Shown here: piece by piece, positions 1-6,133 of the stretch
How positions within the stretch are numbered: the first letter of the stretch is position 1
Layout of the letters: every line of letters begins with the position of its first letter
Assembly (NCBI GenBank): GCA_050180015.1
Contig: JBFXEO010000151.1
Span: forward strand, 1 to 7,278
Source: JBFXEO01 sp050180015
Lineage (GTDB): Bacteria; Bacteroidota; Bacteroidia; Bacteroidales; Tenuifilaceae
Length of the DNA: 7,278 bases
Reading direction: 5' to 3'
Program-made: the position numbers and the translations under genes
Notes under the pieces: model-generated
Seen by the model: the letters and a program-made list of their open reading frames with translations, nothing else
What the model was told of the DNA's origin: nothing
Databases searched by the model: none

Positions 1-57
1 TAATGTTTTCAAACTACAGGATGAAGGTTAACCGGGTATTCTTACATCGAATTCACG

Positions 58-264
58 TTAAATGAAATCGGCTTTGGTTGCTTTTCCAACTTTTACCCGA
101 TCCTCGTGAATTGCTTCCCGGTATGCCTTGGCGTATCCCTGTGAGTTGTCAACCCCTGCGCAGCACCTTAAAAAACGGGTCAATAAAATCCCGTCTTGTC
201 AATGTTTCATTGTAGAATCAATCTGTTCTTCAAATCGGGTAGTTAAATCCTCTTTGGCAATCAT
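58..264 (-). pseudogene. Possible decayed short gene, unidentified
   Basis: On the minus strand an ATG at 264 opens a frame of 69 codons ending with TAA at 58-60, broken by one in-frame TGA at 199-201 after 21 residues. The part after the TGA is hydrophilic and protein-like, ending in AIHEDRVKVGKATKADFI. Another frame just downstream of the TGA also gives a plausible stretch (TRRDFIDPFFKVLRRG), so a frameshifted remnant is conceivable. I do not recognise a family. A frame of this length with one stop is not statistically remarkable, so it may be chance. Confidence 0.15.
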
Positions 265-341
265 GTCATCCTAAAAGGTTATACAATTTACCGTTTTTTA
301 TTAACGGAGAGGCGAAGACAGGCGATGGCCGAGTTGTGAAG

Positions 342-365
342 CAAGCTGAAACACGCTTGTTTTTT
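342..365 (+). terminator. Terminator-like hairpin with T-run
   Basis: CAAGC (342-346) and GCTTG (355-359) form a 5-bp stem around an 8-nt loop. The stem can extend outward through A-T and G-U pairs. The right arm runs directly into six Ts (360-365). This is the form of an intrinsic terminator for rightward transcription, yet no plus-strand gene is visible to its left. It could end a small RNA, attenuate a long lpdA leader, or end a transcript entering from outside the window. Confidence 0.4.
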
Positions 366-397
366 GGGCCTACGTATATCATGTTAGTAAGTATGAT

Positions 398-405
398 TAA
401 CTTTG
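398..405 (+). promoter_or_regulatory. Candidate distal -7 element for lpdA
   Basis: TAACTTTG matches the Bacteroidota -7 consensus TAnnTTTG in every fixed position. No TTTG lies 19-21 bp upstream to serve as a -33 element, so support is limited to the -7 box. If used, it would give lpdA a leader of roughly 95 nt and would lie downstream of the 342-365 hairpin. Confidence 0.28.
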
Positions 406-448
406 CCCCCTAAAATAAACAACAAGGGAAATTCTCTGTTGATATGTA

Positions 449-464
449 ACCGAAACTTATCGGT
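449..464. repeat. Short inverted repeat in the lpdA upstream region
   Basis: ACCGA (449-453) and TCGGT (460-464) are perfect inverted arms with a 6-nt spacer. They lie 15 bp upstream of the proximal -7 element, roughly where a -33 contact or operator would fall. A T-run is absent on either side, so it is not a terminator. The arms are short enough to be chance. Confidence 0.22.
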
Positions 465-478
465 AAAAAATAATAAGC

Positions 479-486
479 TAATTTTG
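479..486 (+). promoter_or_regulatory. Candidate proximal -7 element for lpdA
   Basis: TAATTTTG fits TAnnTTTG exactly and ends 20 bp before the lpdA ATG. It would give a short A-rich leader (from about 490) without a Shine-Dalgarno sequence, which is usual for Bacteroidota. No good TTTG -33 element lies 19-21 bp upstream; the inverted repeat at 449-464 occupies that place. Confidence 0.38.
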
Positions 487-506
487 AATAAATAAAAATT
501 ATAGTA

Positions 507-1895
507 ATGAACTTCGATCTTATAGTTATTGGAAGCGGCCCGGGTGGCTACGTGGCCGCAATTAGAGCAAGTCAGCTGGGACTGAAGGTGGCTGTTGTTG
601 AAAAGGAAAATCTTGGGGGAATTTGCCTCAACTGGGGGTGTATTCCTACGAAGGCATTGCTCAAAAGTGCCCAGGTGTATGAGTATGCTTCCCATTCGGC
701 GGAGTACGGGGTGGTTGCTGAGGAGGTTAAGCCCGACTTTGAAAAAATGATTTCTCGTAGCCGTGGTGTTGCCGATACCATGAGCAAGGGCATTCAGTTT
801 CTTTTCAAGAAAAACAACATCACCGTAATAAACGGATTTGGCAAATTGAGGGATAATCACACCGTTGTTGTTTCTTCGGATGGTTCAACCGCAGCAGCCT
901 ACACTGCCAAACACATTATTCTTGCAACGGGTGCCCGCTCGCGAGAATTGCCCAACCTAAAGCAGGATGGAGTAAAGATAATTGGTTACCGTCAGGCGTT
1001 AACCCTGCCAAAACAACCCGCATCAATGGTGGTAGTTGGCTCCGGTGCTATTGGTAGCGAGTTTGCATATTTTTATAATGCCATTGGAACCAAAGTTACG
1101 CTGGTTGAGTTCTTGCCCAATGTTGTTCCACTGGAGGACGAGGAAGTAAGTAAAACCCTTGAACGTGCTTTTAAGAAAGCGGGTATTGCGGTTAAAACAG
1201 ACTCCAGCGTTGAGTCGGTTGACACATCCGGCAATTTGTGCAAAGTGAACATTCAAACCAAAAAGGGCGTTGAAATGGTTGAGGCCGAAGTAGTTCTCTC
1301 TGCCGTAGGCATAGCCCCGAATATTGAGGGAATTGGACTGGAGGAGTTGGGCGTTGCGGTTGAGAAAGGCCGTGTTAAGGTTGATGAATTTTACCGGACA
1401 AACGTTGATGGAGTTTATGCCATTGGCGATATTGTTCATGGACCAGCGTTGGCGCATGTGGCATCGGCCGAAGGGATTGTTTGCGTGGAGAAAATTGCCG
1501 GGCACAATCCACAACCGGTTAACTATGAAAATATTCCCGGTTGCACATACACCATGCCCGAGGTTTCATCGGTGGGAATGTCGGAGAAGGCCGCCAGGGA
1601 TGCCGGATACGAGGTAAAGATTGGTAAATTTCCGTTTACCGCATCGGGGAAAGCTACAGCGGCAGGCTCGCGCGATGGTTTTGTAAAGTTAATTTTTGAC
1701 GCAAAGTACGGCGAATTGCTTGGCGCACACATGGTGGGAGGGAATGTAACAGAAATGATTGCAGAACTTGTTGTGGCCCGCAGCTTGGAAACAACCGCCC
1801 ATGAACTAATTAAAAGCATCCATCCGCATCCAACCATGAGCGAGGCCATTATGGAAGCCGCTGCCGCAGCTTACGGGGAGGCAATACACATATAA
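507..1895 (+). CDS. lpdA: Dihydrolipoyl dehydrogenase (E3), complete
   Basis: The product is a cytoplasmic FAD flavoprotein that reoxidises dihydrolipoamide with NAD+, serving as E3 of 2-oxoacid dehydrogenase complexes and as the L protein of glycine cleavage. The 462 residues match the usual family length. The FAD dinucleotide fold opens with GSGPGG (9-14) and an acidic E32. The redox disulfide is GGICLNWGCIPTK, with C40 and C45. The NAD fold has GSGAIG (178-183) with E201 at the end of the second strand. A second FAD contact is AIGD (305-308). The C-terminal dimerisation domain ends with HPHPTMSEA, giving the active-site pair H441 and E446. The ATG at 507 is preceded by A/T-rich sequence and places the first Gly-rich loop at the normal distance. 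No E1, E2 or gcv gene adjoins it, so which complex it serves cannot be read here. All key residues are present. Confidence 0.97.
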   Translation: MNFDLIVIGSGPGGYVAAIRASQLGLKVAVVEKENLGGICLNWGCIPTKALLKSAQVYEYASHSAEYGVVAEEVKPDFEKMISRSRGVADTMSKGIQFLFKKNNITVINGFGKLRDNHTVVVSSDGSTAAAYTAKHIILATGARSRELPNLKQDGVKIIGYRQALTLPKQPASMVVVGSGAIGSEFAYFYNAIGTKVTLVEFLPNVVPLEDEEVSKTLERAFKKAGIAVKTDSSVESVDTSGNLCKVNIQTKKGVEMVEAEVVLSAVGIAPNIEGIGLEELGVAVEKGRVKVDEFYRTNVDGVYAIGDIVHGPALAHVASAEGIVCVEKIAGHNPQPVNYENIPGCTYTMPEVSSVGMSEKAARDAGYEVKIGKFPFTASGKATAAGSRDGFVKLIFDAKYGELLGAHMVGGNVTEMIAELVVARSLETTAHELIKSIHPHPTMSEAIMEAAAAAYGEAIHI

Positions 1896-1910
1896 ATTTG
1901 GATTCTTTTA

Positions 1911-1936
1911 CAAAAAAACCTGTCGGGGGTTCCCCG
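1911..1936 (-). terminator. Candidate terminator between convergent genes
   Basis: CGGGG (1924-1928) and CCCCG (1932-1936) form a tight GC stem with a 3-nt loop. Read leftward, it is followed by ACAGG and then seven Ts (complement of A1912-1918), so it suits the minus-strand hydrolase gene that ends at 1990. The 5-nt gap between stem and T-run is longer than ideal. An alternative leftward fold pairs AACC with GGTT directly against the T-run. There is no T-run on the lpdA side, so termination of lpdA here is less clear. Confidence 0.42.
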
Positions 1937-1989
1937 TGTACCCAATTTATCCTATCCATATATGATTAAAACGCTCAGGACAGCGGCTG

Positions 1990-3165
1990 TTAGCCATTTA
2001 GAAAAGTTATCGCAGGTTCAAAAACGTTTCGGAAACTCTGATCAACCTGCTCGCTCTTTGAACCGTTCAAGATTGGGAATGGCATTTCGTGGGTATAGCT
2101 GTGCGGGAAATCCAACTCTTGCACCATACCCCTGAAGCGGTTTTTAACGCTGGAAAATGTTAAATGAACGTAGGTTGATGGTATAACCTTGTCCTTTTTT
2201 AGAGTGATTGCCTGTATTTGTCCGCTCAGTTCCTGCAACCGGGTTTCGCGGAATGTTTTGTTACATTCGGGTGCAAGCATTGCCAGAAAAGCTTTGCCTA
2301 GTTCGCTTTTTTTAATGTAGGCCGAGAAGGGGGTATCAATTTTTAACTCTTGCAAAAAATCGTTTAAGTAGTATTTCCGTAAACTGGTAAAAGCAACGCT
2401 ATCCATTATAAAACGTGAGGTTCCGAACATCTCGCTGAATAGTGCCCCGCCACAAAAAAGGAATAATTTTGAGTTACTGAATAAATTTTTTGGATTGGCC
2501 AGAAATAGTATTTGCGACAGGAAAGCACCAATGGAATAGGAAAAGAAATCGACCCGCGTATTTTCTGCAAGAAAAGGGTACTTACCTTGCTTTATTGTTT
2601 CCAGCAGTTGTACTAAATCTTCGGCGGTTTGTTTTCCCGATGAAAAAAATCGGAGGGGATCATCGCTTAAACGCTGGCTCAGTGCAGCATTGGCCACGGA
2701 TGACATATTTTGCTCGTTCTTTTCCTGCCGGTTGCCCAGCAGGGGCATCATTGCCCTTGGATTTGCCCATAGTCCGGGGCTCCGGTTCATGTGAAACGAA
2801 ATAGGGAATAGTATAACCGGCCGGTTTGTATGCAATGACAAATAGTAGGCCCATGGTAGGTACTTCAACCAGCTGCGCTCATTTAGGCCGTGTAGGAGAA
2901 TTATGGCCTTGCTGTGAATTTGGTTTGAATTTGGAATAAATACAGGGTAACTGAACAATTTATTTTCGGCAATAGAACCATCGTTTGTAGCAATGGCCTG
3001 GTGGTAGTAGGTTTGCTCCGCAATTCCGTTCGATGGCAGGATCAAGCTTGAATTGCTCGTAAATTGCATAACCCGAATTTCAGCATCAGAACCATCGATG
3101 CGCATTTTCTCCCTGTTTAAGGAAAAAATTTGCTTCAACTCGCTGTATGTTTTTGTGAATTCCAT
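1990..3165 (-). CDS. Alpha/beta-hydrolase-fold protein, probable esterase-like
   Basis: This 391-residue protein (ATG at 3165) looks like an alpha/beta hydrolase and resembles a Bacteroidales-restricted group, possibly DUF6051; that family name is from memory. Residue 92 begins HGLNERSW after a hydrophobic beta strand (AIILL), the usual oxyanion-hole position. A strand followed by FSYSIGAF supplies a likely nucleophile, S211, in an S-x-S-x-G elbow where most relatives have G-x-S-x-G. A candidate acid, D325, lies in LKKDKVIP, like the D-x-V-(V/I)-P of many hydrolases. The likely general base is H359 in SYTHEMPF. No signal peptide is visible, so it is probably cytoplasmic. An in-frame TTG at 3180 would add five residues but lies inside the candidate -7 element, so ATG is preferred. 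It is convergent with lpdA and divergent from the LytTR gene. The substrate is unknown. Confidence 0.82.
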   Translation of the reverse strand: MEFTKTYSELKQIFSLNREKMRIDGSDAEIRVMQFTSNSSLILPSNGIAEQTYYHQAIATNDGSIAENKLFSYPVFIPNSNQIHSKAIILLHGLNERSWLKYLPWAYYLSLHTNRPVILFPISFHMNRSPGLWANPRAMMPLLGNRQEKNEQNMSSVANAALSQRLSDDPLRFFSSGKQTAEDLVQLLETIKQGKYPFLAENTRVDFFSYSIGAFLSQILFLANPKNLFSNSKLFLFCGGALFSEMFGTSRFIMDSVAFTSLRKYYLNDFLQELKIDTPFSAYIKKSELGKAFLAMLAPECNKTFRETRLQELSGQIQAITLKKDKVIPSTYVHLTFSSVKNRFRGMVQELDFPHSYTHEMPFPILNGSKSEQVDQSFRNVFEPAITFLNG

Positions 3166-3177
3166 AACTACTTTATG

Positions 3178-3209
3178 CAAAGTAACGACGCAAAATGGTG
3201 TAGGTCAAA
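3178..3209 (-). promoter_or_regulatory. Candidate Bacteroidota promoter for the hydrolase gene
   Basis: Read on the minus strand, TTTG (3206-3209) is followed after 20 bp by TTACTTTG (3178-3185). This fits TTTG-N19-21-TAnnTTTG with one mismatch, at the second position of the -7 box. The transcript would start near 3174, leaving fewer than ten leader bases before the ATG at 3165. The -7 box overlaps the upstream TTG at 3180, which argues against that TTG as the start. Confidence 0.48.
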
Positions 3210-3322
3210 TAAGAGGGTTCTGGGGTATTGCCAAGGGGCTAAATGTTAAAATATGGGATAAATTTTGCTATTGAGGGGTGAAATTTGTTCCTGAAAAATC
3301 TGACGTGCGATTAAAAGAATGA

Positions 3323-3348
3323 AAATTTAGTGTTGAATAGCTAAATTT
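3323..3348. repeat. Perfect 8-bp inverted repeat, candidate operator
   Basis: AAATTTAG (3323-3330) and CTAAATTT (3341-3348) are perfect inverted arms separated by 10 bp, so the arm centres are 18 bp apart. The right arm lies almost wholly inside the candidate -7 element TAAATTTG (3342-3349) of the LytTR gene, and the left arm lies between the expected -33 and -7 positions. A dimeric protein bound here would block or reposition RNA polymerase. Autoregulation by the LytTR protein is possible, but its family usually binds direct-repeat-like half-sites, so another regulator is equally possible. Confidence 0.45.
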
Positions 3349-3349
3349 G
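3342..3349 (+). promoter_or_regulatory. Candidate -7 element for the LytTR gene
   Basis: TAAATTTG matches TAnnTTTG exactly and ends 18 bp before the ATG at 3368. No TTTG lies 19-21 bp upstream, which would suit a promoter needing an activator or one controlled through the overlapping inverted repeat. The leader would be about 15 nt, without a well-placed Shine-Dalgarno sequence. Confidence 0.42.
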
Positions 3350-3367
3350 AGGATTGATAAGTAAGCG

Positions 3368-4228
3368 ATGACCGATTTCCAGAGCCCACTTCCCCGGTAT
3401 TTAACCAGTAAGGTTAATATTGTTAGATTAATACTATTAACCGCTGCTTTTGCTTTGGTATTTATCAATATTTATGCGCCATTTGGGTCGGAAACGTGGT
3501 TTGACGTTACTAAGTGGGAGTTTCTGGCGTATTCAAGTTTGGTTATTCTAACCGGAGTTTTGGTAGTTGTTATGAGCCGGATAATTATGTACCAGGTATC
3601 AAAAAGGCGAACACTATTACTGTGGCAGTATTTGGTATGGGTTACAGCCGAAATTTTTTCCATGTCTGCATTCTACGCGCTGTTTGAAAAGTTAATTCTG
3701 AAAGATACCCGGTTTATTGGCGATCTGTTTCGGGTATCGGCTAAAAACACTGCATTGGTGCTGCTTTTACCGTACTCGGTTTTGTGGCTTTACTTTTCGT
3801 GGATGGAAAAGAAGCAGCAACTTTTGCAGCTGACGGAAAATCCACCCACCGATACATCAAAAAATATGATCCCCTTTTACGACGAAAAGGGAGAACTCCG
3901 GTTTTCGGCCAAGCTGGAAAATTTGCTTTACATTGAGTCTGCCGATAACTATGTGAATATTTACTATATGAACAAGGAAAAGATAGCCCGGTTTACACTC
4001 CGTAATACCATTAAGCGCATGGAGGAAACCTTAATGGGCACAGAAATTATCCGTTGCCACAGGTCGTACATGGTTAACTTTGAAAAGGTGAAGATCCTAC
4101 GGAAGGATAGGGATGAACTCCATCTTGAACTTGATGTCCCAGCTGCAATTGCCCTTCCGGTTTCCAAAACTTACGTGCAAAAGGTGATGGAAACATTTAC
4201 ACGTTTTAGCTTATCGCATAACAAGTAA
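3368..4228 (+). CDS. Membrane-anchored LytTR-family transcriptional regulator
   Basis: This 286-residue protein joins a membrane-embedded N-terminal half to a C-terminal LytTR DNA-binding domain. Hydrophobic segments that could cross the membrane lie near residues 18-37, 53-73, 86-106 and 127-145, followed by a charged stretch (EKKQQ) and a short linker. The LytTR domain spans about 167-280: NLLYIESADNYVNIYY is its first strand pair, and CHRSYMVN (230-237) is the family's signature. ALPVSKTYV (262-270) is near its end. There is no receiver domain with a phospho-acceptor Asp, so it is not a classical response regulator. Signalling would have to come through the membrane part or a partner protein, as in other membrane LytTR proteins of Bacteroidota. 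The gene diverges from the hydrolase, and its 3' end overlaps the glycosyltransferase gene by 18 bp. Target genes are unknown, though its own promoter region is a candidate. Confidence 0.9.
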   Translation: MTDFQSPLPRYLTSKVNIVRLILLTAAFALVFINIYAPFGSETWFDVTKWEFLAYSSLVILTGVLVVVMSRIIMYQVSKRRTLLLWQYLVWVTAEIFSMSAFYALFEKLILKDTRFIGDLFRVSAKNTALVLLLPYSVLWLYFSWMEKKQQLLQLTENPPTDTSKNMIPFYDEKGELRFSAKLENLLYIESADNYVNIYYMNKEKIARFTLRNTIKRMEETLMGTEIIRCHRSYMVNFEKVKILRKDRDELHLELDVPAAIALPVSKTYVQKVMETFTRFSLSHNK

Positions 4229-5287
4229 ATCAATATCTTTTAAAATAGCGGTTAGCTTAGCCGAATTTATTGATTTTGCCCTTATTTTATTTTTATCGAT
4301 GTTTGGTAAATCACCCTGATGGGCTGTTTCAAAATAACCTCTGCGATAGAGATAATGGGCAAGATACTCCTGCTCCGTTTGCCCGGGAGTAGGAACCATT
4401 AAACCGGAAATACCCAGCGTTAGCATATCCATAATTGTGCTGTACCCACCCCTGAATATTAGATATTGTGCATTTTTTACGGCAAGTGCAAACTGTAAAT
4501 CGGGCAAATGCCCAACGTACCAAATACCATCGATATTTCTTGGAATGCTCCCATTATCGGGTATCCCCTCTACAATCAAACAACTCAACAGCCATTTTTT
4601 TGCCAGTTTCGATGTAATATCGATGTAAATTTGCCGCTGTGGTTCTGGCCCCGATGCAATAACAACCATTTGAAAGCCGCTTAGAACCGCGTCGAAGTTT
4701 ATGCTACCAAAACGGGACAGAATTCCAATGTAATTCAAATTCTTCAAACCATTGGGTCGGGAGAGTAACCCCGCAATATTTCTTTCGTCGGAATAGTCGG
4801 GCACCCAAACCTGGTCAAATCGGTTTAGCCATTTTTTTATAATGATTTGAGAGATTTTCAAAGTCCACTTAAAAGGGAATGGAGGAATAACCCTTAGTTG
4901 ATGTGTAATAATCGCCGTTTTAACATGGTTACTCCAAAGTCCGTAACGGTTATCGGAGATTACCATATCAACTTTATGTTGGCCGATCAATTGCTTTAGC
5001 TTACGATGCTCCGAAAAGTTTACAAATGGTAACCGCACAGCAACCCACAGCAAGGGGAAAAGTTGACTTGATCCTTTAGTGTAGCGGACTCTTAACGAAC
5101 GAAAATCAATATATTTTAAACCGGGGAATCGCTGTTTCACGAGCGTTATGGAGGATTTATCGGCGGCTACTATTACATTGTGCCCCTGCTGTTGCAGCAG
5201 CTCAATAATTGGGATATCCCGGCTAGCATGTCCCAGGCCCCAACCCAAAGGGCAAATTAGAATATTGAGCTTGCGTGATGGTTCCAT
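4211..5287 (-). CDS. GT-B fold glycosyltransferase (MurG/GT28-like)
   Basis: This 358-residue protein has the two-domain layout of nucleotide-sugar glycosyltransferases with GT-B fold. The N-terminal domain opens with LNILICPLGWGLGHASRD, a Gly-rich loop (15-24) comparable to that of MurG and related enzymes, followed by a repeating beta/alpha pattern. The interdomain strand carries VVIASGPEPQR (208-218). The C-terminal donor-binding region has FRGGYSTIMD (278-287) and PTPGQTEQEYLA (299-310), where UDP-sugar enzymes of the GT28 C-terminal family hold their donor. No signal peptide or transmembrane helix is evident; a cytoplasmic face of the membrane is likely by family analogy. Donor and acceptor cannot be told. 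The ATG (5285-5287) directly follows the TAA of the radical SAM gene, so the two are surely co-transcribed and probably translationally coupled. The 3' end overlaps the LytTR gene, and both stop codons are clear. Confidence 0.88.
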   Translation of the reverse strand: MEPSRKLNILICPLGWGLGHASRDIPIIELLQQQGHNVIVAADKSSITLVKQRFPGLKYIDFRSLRVRYTKGSSQLFPLLWVAVRLPFVNFSEHRKLKQLIGQHKVDMVISDNRYGLWSNHVKTAIITHQLRVIPPFPFKWTLKISQIIIKKWLNRFDQVWVPDYSDERNIAGLLSRPNGLKNLNYIGILSRFGSINFDAVLSGFQMVVIASGPEPQRQIYIDITSKLAKKWLLSCLIVEGIPDNGSIPRNIDGIWYVGHLPDLQFALAVKNAQYLIFRGGYSTIMDMLTLGISGLMVPTPGQTEQEYLAHYLYRRGYFETAHQGDLPNIDKNKIRAKSINSAKLTAILKDIDLLVMR

Positions 5288-6058
5288 TTACGACGATACC
5301 TGAACAGGAATTCCAAGCTCCCTGACCTTATCGGCAATTTTGTTTAGCTCGCCAAAGCTAATTTTAATAAGTTCGCTAGCGGGAGTATCGCGGGCAACGG
5401 TGTAAATCATTACCTCCTGGGGTTTTATCTTTTCTATCAGCAGCAACCATGCATCAACCTCCGTTGGCGTTGTATTGTCAATGGTTTGCCCGTTAATTTT
5501 CCCTCGGACAAACAGCGTTTGAATTATGAGTTTACCATCGAAGGCCATCAGCCGTTCCACCAAGTTTCTTACATCAAACTTCATTAGCGGTTGATTTAAA
5601 AGATTAACCGTGCTATCGAAGGCGGAATCGAGTTTCAGGATATTCTGATCCACAAGCTTTAACGCAGTAATAACCTGTGGTTGATGAATCATGGTGGCGT
5701 TTGAAAGAACGGCAATGCGTGCCCCGGGAAAATATTTGCCGCGCAGCTCCATTGTATCGTCAATTATGCTGGCAAAATCAGGATGAAGTGTGGGTTCGCC
5801 GTTACCGGCAAAAGTTATCACATCGAGCGAATTGCCCCGGTAAAGCATCTCGCTTAACTTCTTGTCCAATGCCTGCCGAACCTGCTCGCGGGTTGGCAAA
5901 CTTCCGCTAACCATAGCGTTTGTCCAGCCACACTCGCAGTAAATACAATCAAAAGAGCAAATTTTACTGTCGGCTGGGAGCAGGTTTATTCCCAATGAAA
6001 CTCCCAGCCTGCGGCTTTTTACCGGCCCAAATACAATACTGTCGAAAAGAAAGGTCAT
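5288..6058 (-). CDS. Radical SAM protein, COG0731-like
   Basis: This 256-residue protein is a radical S-adenosylmethionine enzyme. C34, C38 and C41 in CSFDCIYC form the CX3CX2C motif for the 4Fe-4S cluster. A fourth cysteine, C43, follows at once, and no cysteine occurs later, so there is no SPASM or other auxiliary-cluster domain. GPVKSRRLGVSLGINLLP (11-28) precedes the motif and is typical of the COG0731 Fe-S oxidoreductase group, which is related to the wybutosine enzyme TYW1 but lacks its flavodoxin domain. AGNGEPTLHPDF (84-95) is the SAM-binding GGE-like motif, and LSNAT (118-122) lies on a later strand. The length suits a single partial TIM barrel. The reaction is unknown. It lies 75 bp downstream of the amidohydrolase gene and abuts the glycosyltransferase gene with no gap. 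Confidence 0.88.
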   Translation of the reverse strand: MTFLFDSIVFGPVKSRRLGVSLGINLLPADSKICSFDCIYCECGWTNAMVSGSLPTREQVRQALDKKLSEMLYRGNSLDVITFAGNGEPTLHPDFASIIDDTMELRGKYFPGARIAVLSNATMIHQPQVITALKLVDQNILKLDSAFDSTVNLLNQPLMKFDVRNLVERLMAFDGKLIIQTLFVRGKINGQTIDNTTPTEVDAWLLLIEKIKPQEVMIYTVARDTPASELIKISFGELNKIADKVRELGIPVQVSS

Positions 6059-6103
6059 GGCAAATACACAATTTCAAACATTAAGTGAACAAATATTCTA
6101 CGG

Positions 6104-6111
6104 CAAAGATA
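6104..6111 (-). promoter_or_regulatory. Candidate -7 element before the radical SAM gene
   Basis: In the 75-bp gap between the amidohydrolase stop and the radical SAM ATG, the minus strand reads TATCTTTG, an exact TAnnTTTG match. It would give a leader of roughly 40 nt. No TTTG -33 element is found 19-21 bp upstream, and no terminator-like hairpin separates the two genes. Read-through from the amidohydrolase gene is therefore as likely as an internal start. Confidence 0.3.
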
Positions 6112-6133
6112 CCCAATATTTGGCTGATGGTTG

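Larger units (their letters stand above)
1..506. other. Non-coding region upstream of lpdA
   Basis: No convincing gene is visible in these 506 bases on either strand. The longest frame running into it from the right, on the minus strand, is antisense to lpdA and has no recognisable protein features. The region holds an interrupted minus-strand reading frame (58-264), a hairpin followed by six Ts (342-365), a short inverted repeat (449-464) and two TAnnTTTG -7-like elements (398-405, 479-486). It may be a long upstream control region, a decayed gene plus the terminator of something lost, or the site of a small RNA. The sequence alone does not decide between these. Confidence 0.6.

Noticed and set aside
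320..360. tRNA-Ser-like stretch (GATGGCCGAGT followed by a GAAGC-like run)
   Set aside because: Only a D-arm-like fragment matches. There is no T-loop GTTCGAA-type sequence, no closing acceptor stem and no anticodon arm in the right place.
384..860. 158-codon minus-strand reading frame across the lpdA start
   Set aside because: It is mostly antisense to lpdA, has no recognisable domain, and the lpdA frame has every family motif.
1023..1514. 163-codon minus-strand reading frame inside lpdA
   Set aside because: Asn-rich, low-information composition typical of an antisense shadow; lpdA is unambiguous here.
1967..1995. Small overlapping palindromes at the hydrolase stop (ACAGC-G-GCTGT, and CGCT/AGCG before four Ts)
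   Set aside because: Stems of 4-5 bp that exclude each other; the hairpin at 1924-1936 with a seven-T run nearby is a better candidate.
3166..3180. TTG at 3180 as the start of the hydrolase
   Set aside because: It overlaps the candidate -7 element and adds only five residues; a normal ATG follows at 3165.
4249..4263. Hairpin CGGTT/AGCCG as a terminator for the LytTR gene
   Set aside because: Only a 5-bp stem with one G-U pair and no T-run directly after it; it lies in glycosyltransferase coding sequence and is best explained by codons.
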